A stretch of DNA of 64,000 nt from Aureispira sp050633105 (GTDB lineage Bacteria; Bacteroidota; Bacteroidia; Chitinophagales; Saprospiraceae), in assembly GCA_050633105.1 (NCBI GenBank), contig JBOEFW010000024.1, forward strand, positions 35,728-99,727, read 5' to 3'. Of this stretch, positions 24,741 through 32,390 are shown piece by piece. The notes under the pieces were generated by a model. It was given only the letters and a program-made list of their open reading frames with translations. It had not been told where the DNA came from and made no database searches. The position numbers were made by a program, and so were the translations under genes. Position 1 is the stretch's first letter. The number at the start of each line of letters is the position of its first letter.

Positions 24741-27020
24741 ATGACATTTGATATAGATATGATCAAGAAGCACTATGCTTCTTTACCTTCAAAGATTCAA
24801 GCGGCACGCGAGCAATTGCAACGCCCTTTGACGCTTTCTGAAAAAATTCTATTTGCTCACTTACACGAAGATTCTCCAATCGCTGATTTCAAGCGTGGAG
24901 ATGATTACGTATTTTTTGCTCCTGACCGTGTGGCCATGCAAGATGCAACCGCTCAAATGGCGTTGCTGCAATTTATGATGGCAGGCAAAAATAAAGTAGC
25001 AGTTCCTTCTACTGTACACTGTGACCACTTGATTCAAGCAAAAGTAGGCGCAGACAAAGATTTAGAGCGCGCTTTTGATAATAACAAGGAAGTGTATGAC
25101 TTTTTAAGCTCTGTTTCTGACAAATATGGTGTTGGTTTCTGGAAACCAGGAGCGGGTATTATTCACCAAATTGTCCTAGAAAACTACGCTTTCCCAGGTG
25201 GAATGATGATCGGAACCGATTCTCATACCGTGAATGCAGGTGGTTTGGGTATGGTTGCTATCGGAATTGGTGGCGCGGATGCTGTTGATGTAATGGCAGG
25301 CTTACCTTGGGAACTTAAAATGCCTAAATTTATCGGTATTAAATTGACGGGTAAATTGAATGGTTGGACCTCTCCCAAAGATGTTATCTTAAAAGTAGCG
25401 GGTATCATTGGTGCTAAAGGTGGTACTGGGTACATTGTAGAATACTTTGGAGAAGGAGCCGAGAGCATGTCTTGTACAGGTAAAGGTACTATCTGTAACA
25501 TGGGAGCCGAGATTGGTGCAACAACCTCTACTTTTGGTTATGACGATTCTATGGGACGTTACTTAGCGTCTACAGGTCGTGCTGACGTAACAGCATTAGC
25601 GAATGAAATAAAAGAACACTTGACAGGAGATGCAGAAGTATATGCAGATCCTGAGAAATACTTCGACCAAGTGATCGAAATAGACTTAAATACACTAGAG
25701 CCACATTTGAACGGTCCATTTACACCAGACCGCGCTTGGCCTATTTCTGAGTTTGCGCAAGCAGTAAAAGACAATGATTTTCCTAGTGTTTTATCTGTAG
25801 GATTGATCGGATCTTGTACCAACTCTTCTTATGAAGATTTAGCGCGTGCAGCTTCTATCGCTCGTCAAGCAGATGAGAAAGGATTAAAATCTAAAGCAGA
25901 ATTTACTATTACACCAGGATCAGAATTGGTGCGTTTTACAACAGAGCGCGATGGTATTTTGGATGATTTTGAGAAAATTGGCGGTGTTGTATTAGCCAAT
26001 GCTTGTGGTCCTTGTATAGGTATGTGGGATCGCATGGGCGCAGAGAAAAAAGAGAAAAACGCCATCATTCACTCCTTCAACCGTAACTTTGCAAAACGTG
26101 CAGATGGTAACCCCAATACACAAGCATTTGTAGGGTCCCCTGAGTTGGTTACAGCAATGACTATTGCAGGAGATATGACGTTTAATCCCTTGAAGGATAC
26201 TTTAACCAATGCTAACGGAGAGCAAGTAAAATTTGATCCTCCAACTGGTTATGAATTGCCTCCTAATGGATTTGATGTAAAAGATGCTGGATACGATGCT
26301 CCTGCAGAAGATGGTTCTGGAATCAATGTTGTTGTAGCGCCTGATTCTAAGCGGCTACAATTATTGACACCTTTCAAACCATTGACACAAGACCAATTGA
26401 TGGGTATGCGTACCTTAATCAAAGCAAAAGGAAAATGTACAACGGATCACATTTCTATGGCTGGTCCTTGGTTGACTTACCGTGGTCACCTAGAGAACAT
26501 TTCTCAAAACTGTTACATTGGCGCCGTTAACTACTTTAGTGAGGAAACGAACAATGTAGCCCATTATGCAAATGAAACAGCAGCACCTGTTTTTCTTCCT
26601 GTCCCTGAATCCGCACTTAAATATCAAGCAGCTGGAATTGGTACAGTAGTATTTGGAGAAGACAACTTGGGAGAAGGATCTTCTAGAGAACATGCCGCAA
26701 TGGAGCCTCGTTTTGTAGGAGTAAAAGCAGTGATTGTAAAATCATTTGCTCGTATTCACGAAACCAACTTGAAAAAACAAGGTATGTTAGCCTTGACTTT
26801 TGTAAATCCTGCTGATTACGAAAAAGTACGCCAAGATGATATCGTTGATTTGTTAGGTTTTGATGCTTTTGAAGCAGGAAAGAACTTGACGATTCAGTTG
26901 CGCCATGCAGATGGTACGCAAGAATCTTTTGAAGTAGCACACTCGTATAATACTGCTCAGATTGAATGGGTTAACGAAGGTTCTGCGTTGAACAAAATTC
27001 GTAAAGATCAAGGGTTGTAG
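24741..27020 (+). CDS. acnA: Aconitate hydratase
   Basis: 759 residues, mitochondrial/AcnA-like monomer that interconverts citrate and isocitrate in the TCA cycle. The three [4Fe-4S] cysteines are visible: C359 in LIGSCTNSS and C422/C425 in ANACGPCIG. Other blocks are TDSHTVNAGGLGMVAIGIGGAD near residue 155, GKGTICNMGAEIGATTS, and the C-terminal swivel domain with GEDNLGEGSSREHAA. The gene is monocistronic with an excellent terminator. The symbol is assigned by family; acnA versus acn naming varies. Confidence 0.95.
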   Translation: MTFDIDMIKKHYASLPSKIQAAREQLQRPLTLSEKILFAHLHEDSPIADFKRGDDYVFFAPDRVAMQDATAQMALLQFMMAGKNKVAVPSTVHCDHLIQAKVGADKDLERAFDNNKEVYDFLSSVSDKYGVGFWKPGAGIIHQIVLENYAFPGGMMIGTDSHTVNAGGLGMVAIGIGGADAVDVMAGLPWELKMPKFIGIKLTGKLNGWTSPKDVILKVAGIIGAKGGTGYIVEYFGEGAESMSCTGKGTICNMGAEIGATTSTFGYDDSMGRYLASTGRADVTALANEIKEHLTGDAEVYADPEKYFDQVIEIDLNTLEPHLNGPFTPDRAWPISEFAQAVKDNDFPSVLSVGLIGSCTNSSYEDLARAASIARQADEKGLKSKAEFTITPGSELVRFTTERDGILDDFEKIGGVVLANACGPCIGMWDRMGAEKKEKNAIIHSFNRNFAKRADGNPNTQAFVGSPELVTAMTIAGDMTFNPLKDTLTNANGEQVKFDPPTGYELPPNGFDVKDAGYDAPAEDGSGINVVVAPDSKRLQLLTPFKPLTQDQLMGMRTLIKAKGKCTTDHISMAGPWLTYRGHLENISQNCYIGAVNYFSEETNNVAHYANETAAPVFLPVPESALKYQAAGIGTVVFGEDNLGEGSSREHAAMEPRFVGVKAVIVKSFARIHETNLKKQGMLALTFVNPADYEKVRQDDIVDLLGFDAFEAGKNLTIQLRHADGTQESFEVAHSYNTAQIEWVNEGSALNKIRKDQGL

Positions 27021-27050
27021 ATCAACTAAGATTTGAAACAATAAAGAGTA

Positions 27051-27086
27051 AAGCCTTCCCAATCTTGTATTGGGAAGGCTTTTTTG
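27051..27086 (+). terminator. Terminator after aconitase
   Basis: AAGCCTTCCCAAT (27051-27063) and ATTGGGAAGGCTT (27069-27081) enclose CTTGT, and a run of T follows. It lies 30 bases after the stop. Confidence 0.9.
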
Positions 27087-27371
27087 TATCTTGTAGTGAT
27101 CCTCACCGTAATATTGGCGTGTTTTGTACGCCTACTTAAGTAGGTGAAGAAAAGTAATCACACCATAAAAAATAGGATAGTTTTTACTAGTTCAAGGAGA
27201 AAAATACTCATGGAACGATCCGACTTATTTGATACCGTGTATCGAATAACCAGTCTTAACGGGCTAAGACGAGTCTTTTTGACGCTGCAATAGTAAAAAG
27301 TAGACATTTTTTAGTGTGATTTTTTTTAGAGACTACTTAATTATTTCTTATTCTCCATTCAAACAAAAAAT
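27087..27371. other. Structured intergenic stretch upstream of the subtilisin
   Basis: No coding frame. It contains GGCGT/ACGCC (about 27116-27132), the perfect palindrome CCTACTTAAGTAGG (27131-27144), and GTCTTA/TAAGAC (27253-27258 and 27265-27270). None has a T tract. It should carry the protease promoter, which I cannot place. Confidence 0.4.
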
Positions 27372-29123
27372 ATGTTAGGGCGATTTATTACAGGATTATT
27401 GATTTTTTTTATAACAACAAACAACAACCTTTATGCGCAATATGTTAGTGCCGTTAATAAGGTAGACGCAGAAGTTTGGTTAGAATTAGATCAAAAAAAC
27501 GAAGTGGAATGCTTTATTTTATTCGAAGAACAAGCGATCACTACTACTACAAAGAGAACAACTAAAGAAGAGAAAGCAAGGGCTGTTTTTACGGCTTTGC
27601 GCCAAAAGGCACAGGAAACACAAGCGCCTATACTTAGTTTTTTGCAGCGAGAACAAGTTCCTTATCGCCCTTATTATATTGTTAATGGAATTTGGATAAA
27701 AGCAAAACGTAGTGTGATTATGCAAGTAGCGGCCTATGATATGGTAGACCGAATCGCTCCTAATCCACGCATTAAGAATCCACTCCCAAAAGCTTCTTCA
27801 AGTACTATAACTAAAAGTGTAACAGCTACTTGGGGAATAGAACGTATTGAAGCGCATCAACTCTGGGCTCAAGGTATTAAAGGGGCAGGCGCTATTGTTG
27901 GAGGACAAGACACAGGATATGATTGGTTACATCCTGCTATTTCTGACCAGTATAGAGGCGATAGAGATGACCATAATTATCACTGGCATGATGCTATTCA
28001 TGGACAAATTAGCCCTGATACGACCAATCGATGTGGTTATGACAGCCCTGTTCCTTGTGATGACCATTCTCATGGAACACATACAATGGGAACCATGGCA
28101 GGAGATGATGGCCTGGGCAATGAAATTGGCGTGGCTCCGCACTCTGAATGGATTGGTTGTAGAAACATGGAAAATGGCTGGGGAACACCAGCGACTTATT
28201 TAGAGTGTTTTGAGTGGTTTTTAGCACCAACGGATACTAATAATTTAAACCCACAACCTAGTAAAGCACCCCATGTTATTGCTAATTCTTGGGGATGTCC
28301 ACCTTCAGAAGGTTGCAATACTAGTAATTTTAATATTCTACAAATTGCAGTCGAGAATTTGAAAAATGCAGGAGTTGTTGTGGTCGTTTCTGCTGGTAAT
28401 GATGGGAGAGGAGGATGCAGTACCATTCGTAACCCTGCGGCAATTTATGAAGCGAGTTTTGTTGTTGGAGCAACCGATATTCGAGATACATTGGCTACTT
28501 TTAGTAGTCGTGGTGCTGTTGTGGTTGATGGGAGTGGCCGAATGAAGCCTGATGTGGTAGCGCCAGGAGTCAATGTCCGTTCTTCTATTATTAATGGTAA
28601 CTATGCTAGCTATTCTGGAACCAGTATGGCTGGACCTCATGTTGCAGGAGCAGTAGCCTTGTTAATTAGTGCTCAACCTAGTTTAGCGGGGCAAGTAGAT
28701 TCTATAGAAACCTTGTTAAAAATGACGGCAGATAGTGTCTATACCTATGACAATGATACTTGTGGAACGACACCTATGAGTGTATTTCCTAATAACATGG
28801 TCGGTTATGGCCGTATTAATCTACTCAAAGCAATACAACGTGTTCGACCAGATTTGGATGTGGCTGTTAGGACTTTACCACCTGTTGCTAACTTGCGCTT
28901 ATACCCCAATCCAACGAGTTCTACTTTACAATTAAAAACAGCTCGTGCTTTGGGCGCAGTACAATTAGAGTGGCACAATGTACTTGGACAAAGTTTATTG
29001 CAAGAGACCATTGTTTTAGAGAATGAAACAACGCTTGAACTAGGCAATTGGCCTGTTGGTATCTATTGGCTGACCGTACGTCAGGAAGATAGTTCTTGGA
29101 CGTATAAAGTAATTAAAGAATAA
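27372..29123 (+). CDS. Secreted subtilisin-like serine protease with T9SS sorting domain
   Basis: 583 residues. A signal peptide ends near LYAQ (about residue 24). An N-terminal propeptide follows to about residue 150. The S8 catalytic triad is complete: D180 in GGQDTGYDW, H234 in SHGTHTMG and S418 in SGTSMAGPHVAG, with the oxyanion Asn block IANSWGCP between. The C-terminal 85 residues start LRLYPNPTSSTLQLKT and end WTYKVIKE, the type A sorting signal that sends proteins through the type IX secretion system to the surface. Several Cys pairs (for example CGYDSPVPCDD) fit a secreted, disulfide-bonded enzyme. Confidence 0.93.
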   Translation: MLGRFITGLLIFFITTNNNLYAQYVSAVNKVDAEVWLELDQKNEVECFILFEEQAITTTTKRTTKEEKARAVFTALRQKAQETQAPILSFLQREQVPYRPYYIVNGIWIKAKRSVIMQVAAYDMVDRIAPNPRIKNPLPKASSSTITKSVTATWGIERIEAHQLWAQGIKGAGAIVGGQDTGYDWLHPAISDQYRGDRDDHNYHWHDAIHGQISPDTTNRCGYDSPVPCDDHSHGTHTMGTMAGDDGLGNEIGVAPHSEWIGCRNMENGWGTPATYLECFEWFLAPTDTNNLNPQPSKAPHVIANSWGCPPSEGCNTSNFNILQIAVENLKNAGVVVVVSAGNDGRGGCSTIRNPAAIYEASFVVGATDIRDTLATFSSRGAVVVDGSGRMKPDVVAPGVNVRSSIINGNYASYSGTSMAGPHVAGAVALLISAQPSLAGQVDSIETLLKMTADSVYTYDNDTCGTTPMSVFPNNMVGYGRINLLKAIQRVRPDLDVAVRTLPPVANLRLYPNPTSSTLQLKTARALGAVQLEWHNVLGQSLLQETIVLENETTLELGNWPVGIYWLTVRQEDSSWTYKVIKE

Positions 29124-29149
29124 AAGTACTAGCTTGAAAACTCTGCACG

Positions 29150-29187
29150 AAGGGCAATCATTTAACTATCTGTTAGATGATTGCCTT
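29150..29187. terminator. Hairpin between the subtilisin and the minus-strand gene
   Basis: GGGCAATCAT (about 29151-29160) and ATGATTGCC (29177-29185), extended by TTAAC/GTTAG, form a long stem followed by T residues on the plus strand. It overlaps the last codons of the minus-strand gene. Confidence 0.5.
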
Positions 29188-29629
29188 TTGCTTCTTTAGA
29201 AACTACTGGGCGATTAGGTCGGAGTTGTATCAAATTTGGAGCTTTACTAGAGGATTCATTTTTAGTCCCATGAGCAACTAAGTAACGAATGAACGTAGAA
29301 TAGTAGCCTCCTAAACTGACTTTCCTTAGATCTGATAAAATGATTGAATGCCCCCCTTCTAAGGTAAGTGTTAGTTTAGAAATAGTCGCTCCTTCAGATA
29401 ATTCCCTAGGTTGGTAGGCTGCAAAAATGGCCTGAAGGGTCGTTTGGTCTTTTGCCTGATGAGCAGCTAAAAAATCTAGAAAGGAAGAACGATTGATCGT
29501 TGAACCTTGGAGCAATTGTTCAAACTCTTGTTCATGAGAGCTTTGATTCTGAATGGTATAGGTAATCGTGTGTTCGTGTGGCCCCATAGAAGGGTTACTG
29601 TGTTTTAACTCTATAGTGGTAATGTACAT
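29162..29629 (-). CDS. Uncharacterised protein, paralogue A (155 aa)
   Basis: I do not recognise the family. It shares with the gene at 29679 a clear common core: I-E-L-K/E-H-SNPSMGPHE near the N-terminus, then ITY, NQ..HE.EFEQLLQ.ST.N, a DF motif, an alternating hydrophobic strand (TISKLTLTLEGG / TISEFSITLADG), SDLR..LGGYY.TFI.YLV, and a variable tail that ends GNHLTD. There is no signal peptide or membrane segment. The two genes are separated by 49 bases on the same strand and probably share a transcript. Confidence 0.72.
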   Translation of the reverse strand: MYITTIELKHSNPSMGPHEHTITYTIQNQSSHEQEFEQLLQGSTINRSSFLDFLAAHQAKDQTTLQAIFAAYQPRELSEGATISKLTLTLEGGHSIILSDLRKVSLGGYYSTFIRYLVAHGTKNESSSKAPNLIQLRPNRPVVSKEAKGNHLTDS

Positions 29630-29678
29630 AAATTTGTGTTGATGGGAATAGTGGGAAAATATTAGAGAATATAATTTA

Positions 29679-30212
29679 TTATTGATCTGTCAAATGGTTG
29701 CCTTCTTCTAAGGGATCGATTTTATTTATGACTGTAATCTCAGGAGCGAGGGAATCTATGTGGGCAATTTTAGGAGGGATTAATTCTTCTCTTTTTATCA
29801 GAGGAGGTTCCCCAAAACCTAATCCACCAGTATACTCATTTCTATGACCATTTTTTACTAAGTAAGGGATAAACGTTTGATAGTAGCCTCCTAAGTGAAC
29901 AACTCTTAAATCGGATACTTTAACTAATAATCCATCTGCTAAAGTGATAGAAAATTCAGAGATAGTTCCTCCTGTAGGAAGCCGTTCTTTTGCATGTATA
30001 GAGGTGATTTTTTTTATCAGTGCCGTATCTTCTTCTTGATAGGCTTTTACAAAGTCCATCAACGAGTACGCTTGATTGACGGTAGAGTTTTGCAAGAGTT
30101 GCTCAAATTCAGTTTCGTGAGCGGCTTGATTGCTCATGCTATAGGTGATAATCCGTTCGTGTGGCCCCATAGAAGGATTACTGTGTTCTAATTTGACGGA
30201 TATAATTTTCAT
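29679..30212 (-). CDS. Uncharacterised protein, paralogue B (177 aa)
   Basis: Paralogue of the adjacent 155-residue protein, with the same HSNPSMGPHE start and SDLRVVHLGGYYQTFIPYLV core. It differs mainly by a longer proline- and isoleucine-rich tail (about residues 135-170) before the shared GNHLTD ending. Conserved ends around a variable segment suggest duplication followed by diversification. It has no recognisable domain, signal peptide or membrane helix. A decayed SMI1/KNR4-like gene lies just upstream on the same strand. Confidence 0.72.
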   Translation of the reverse strand: MKIISVKLEHSNPSMGPHERIITYSMSNQAAHETEFEQLLQNSTVNQAYSLMDFVKAYQEEDTALIKKITSIHAKERLPTGGTISEFSITLADGLLVKVSDLRVVHLGGYYQTFIPYLVKNGHRNEYTGGLGFGEPPLIKREELIPPKIAHIDSLAPEITVINKIDPLEEGNHLTDQ

Positions 30213-30375
30213 TGGATTTTTTTAATAGAGAAATTGTTTAAGAAAAACAGATAGCTTTGCTGAGATTTGTGTTGCTTATAGGAGCCAGCAAGCGGAGTCC
30301 AGCGTTTCATAAAAGCTCTTTTTTTAAGAACTTCGGAGTGACAGAAACACGTCATCTAATTTACGATAATCTTTC

Positions 30376-30797
30376 TTAAAAACTAAATCCATAGGTTGGA
30401 TCCCAACTCATATTACTTAAGTCGTTGTAAAAAACTTCTAAATAGTCTTGAAAAGAGGAAGCTACTACTCTAAGAACACCATCTTTGTTATCCCAATGAA
30501 CGATATGCTGATACAAAGGACTTGCTTCGTCTAATATAATTAAATCATAAAAACTGAGTTGTTCGTGAATTTGATAATTCGCATAAGCAGCTACTGGAAT
30601 CCATTTTGGATTCCAAAGGAACTCCTCTGTAATGGAAAAACGTTAACCTTTTGTTGATAGTCAGCGGCTAATAAGAGTTGATAGATAGCCAGCATTTTTT
30701 GTTGAGAAGTCAACCCCATTTCTCCATAGTGTGGGATCATCACCAGATACGCTTTAAAAGTGACGGTTTTACCCCAATAACAAAGAGCAGCCTTCAT
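30376..30797 (-). pseudogene. Frameshifted SMI1/KNR4-like gene
   Basis: Two overlapping minus-strand frames complete each other. The first (ATG 30797 to about 30650) gives an N-terminal part with GEMGLTSQQKMLAIYQLLLAA. The second (about 30640 to the stop at 30376-30378) continues FSITEEFLWNPKWIPVA and later VVASSFQDYLEVFYNDL. The W-x-P-x-W-I-P block and the VASSF..YL ending are typical of SMI1/KNR4 proteins, a superfamily rich in toxin-immunity proteins. A single base change near 30640 (run GGAAAAACGTTAACC on the plus strand) breaks the frame. The family call is moderate; a sequencing error is possible. The start may also be lost, since the first frame is already open a few codons before the ATG. 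Confidence 0.55.
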
Positions 30798-30892
30798 ACT
30801 TTCTGGAAAGTAAAAATAGACTTGCTATTAATTCAGCATGATTTTTATTTTTAAAGTAAAAAACAGTCTAAGACTAAAATCGCCCTATATCC

Positions 30893-31387
30893 ATGAAAAA
30901 GGAATCTTTTACTGATAGACCGACTCTACTAATTTTGAGTTATATTGTAGCTTTTATGATGTTGTTTAAATATTGGACGTTCTCTCAGGTGTTTTATGAG
31001 ATACAAGCACCAGTAGTGTGTGGAGATTTTAAAGGGATTGAATTTTTCTCTACATTTGTGGGAAGCAAACCAATAGTTGCTTTTTATGGAATAGGAGTTT
31101 TGGGAGGTCTGTTTTTTCGGAGACTTGCAGTACCCCTTCCTTATGGAAAAATAATGCCTCTAACTTTTCTGCTGCTTCATGTTTTGTTTCTCTTTGTTAT
31201 TGTAAAAAAACTTTTCCTTCTCTATCAAATCAATTACTTTGTAATACCTAGTCTTAGTAAATTTTTCTGGATAGGGCTAGTAGCCAATACGATTGCTACT
31301 GGTTGGTGGTGGCGAAGATATAGGGGGATTTTGACAAAAAATTACGAGGAGGAAGGCATTCTAGATGTTCCATCAAAGACCTCTTAA
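30893..31387 (+). CDS. Small four-helix membrane protein 1 of 3
   Basis: 164 residues with about four hydrophobic helices: 12-30, 61-77, 88-106 and 122-142. A loop with one Cys lies after helix 1, and the C-terminal cytoplasmic tail is acidic. I know no family. It is the first of three consecutive genes of near equal length (164, 161, 163) with 18- and 7-base gaps, so they form one operon of likely paralogues. No signal peptide cleavage is expected. No function can be assigned. Confidence 0.75.
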   Translation: MKKESFTDRPTLLILSYIVAFMMLFKYWTFSQVFYEIQAPVVCGDFKGIEFFSTFVGSKPIVAFYGIGVLGGLFFRRLAVPLPYGKIMPLTFLLLHVLFLFVIVKKLFLLYQINYFVIPSLSKFFWIGLVANTIATGWWWRRYRGILTKNYEEEGILDVPSKTS

Positions 31388-31405
31388 ATCCAATAATTAC
31401 TATTT

Positions 31406-31891
31406 ATGCAAGGAATTATTCGAAACCCACTTATTTTATTCTTTTCTCTAGTGGCTTCTTTCTATTCGATAGAGTTAAGTTGGGCGATTGGTTTAAATGG
31501 GGAATTGGAAAACCCTATTTATTATGATGGGACAGCGGTGCTTCATCAAGATCTTTCTTGGCTTCCAAGATTGTTTTATGCAGGTGCTTTTCTTGTAGTA
31601 GGATTCCTACATATAACAAAGAGAGAAGAAACGTATAAATTGAGTATCTATAAAGGTATCTTTTTTCTTAACCTGTTTTTTATAGGTGCTTTTTTATTTG
31701 TAATGATCATTGATTATCATATGAGTTCCTATTTTATAGGGATAGAGTTGGGGTATATCGTATGGCTAATTGCGAATGTTATTCTAATGAGTTGGCTGTA
31801 TGTTTTTTGTTATACCAAGGTAGGTTTGCCCTACAATAGGACGAACCCAAATGTATTAGATGACCTACCCGATTCGTTAACTAATAATTAG
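31406..31891 (+). CDS. Small four-helix membrane protein 2 of 3
   Basis: 161 residues with the same layout as its neighbours: helix 1, a long outer loop (about 30-50), helices at about 55-68, 83-103 and 115-137, then a polar tail with NVLDDLPDSL. The third helix region IYKGIFFLNLFFIGAFLF aligns with IFKGMLLGNLLLIARFIY of the next protein. The fourth, YIVWLIANVILMSWLY, aligns with LLIWLMANALTIRWLW. The family is unknown. Confidence 0.75.
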   Translation: MQGIIRNPLILFFSLVASFYSIELSWAIGLNGELENPIYYDGTAVLHQDLSWLPRLFYAGAFLVVGFLHITKREETYKLSIYKGIFFLNLFFIGAFLFVMIIDYHMSSYFIGIELGYIVWLIANVILMSWLYVFCYTKVGLPYNRTNPNVLDDLPDSLTNN

Positions 31892-31898
31892 TACTCAT

Positions 31899-32390
31899 AT
31901 GAAGTCTATTGTACAGCCTTTTTTTTTGTTGCTAGGATGGTTGTTTGCCTTTGGGGCTTTATGGATGAATTGGGTCAATGCGGCCGTGACTCCCTTGCCG
32001 AATCAAGATCCAACTGCTTTGTTTATTAAAAACTATCCAGCGTATAAAGTACTTGGGGAAGATTTCTCTATGATGCTTATGGTCTTTTATGGAACGGTTC
32101 TACTTGTCACCTTAATAGCCAGCTCAACAAGCCTTTCTAGGTTGATAGTGATCAAGATTTTTAAAGGAATGCTGTTGGGGAACTTGTTGTTGATCGCTCG
32201 CTTTATCTATATAATGATAACGGGTAGTTATTTGCAGGCAGGGCATGTTTTTTTAGCTCTCAAAGAAGGGCTATTAATTTGGCTTATGGCCAATGCACTG
32301 ACCATAAGATGGCTTTGGAAATTCTCTTATCCAGTTCCTTTTCAAACAACAGAGGAGTTGCTAGATGACTTATCCCAAGAAGAAACTTAA
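31899..32390 (+). CDS. Small four-helix membrane protein 3 of 3
   Basis: 163 residues, the closest paralogue of the preceding protein (see the KG..L.NL.LI and IWLMAN matches there). The tail TTEELLDDLSQEE shares an acidic DDL element with protein 2. The gene ends convergently with recQ, overlapping its stop by 4 bases. No homologue comes to mind. Confidence 0.75.
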   Translation: MKSIVQPFFLLLGWLFAFGALWMNWVNAAVTPLPNQDPTALFIKNYPAYKVLGEDFSMMLMVFYGTVLLVTLIASSTSLSRLIVIKIFKGMLLGNLLLIARFIYIMITGSYLQAGHVFLALKEGLLIWLMANALTIRWLWKFSYPVPFQTTEELLDDLSQEET

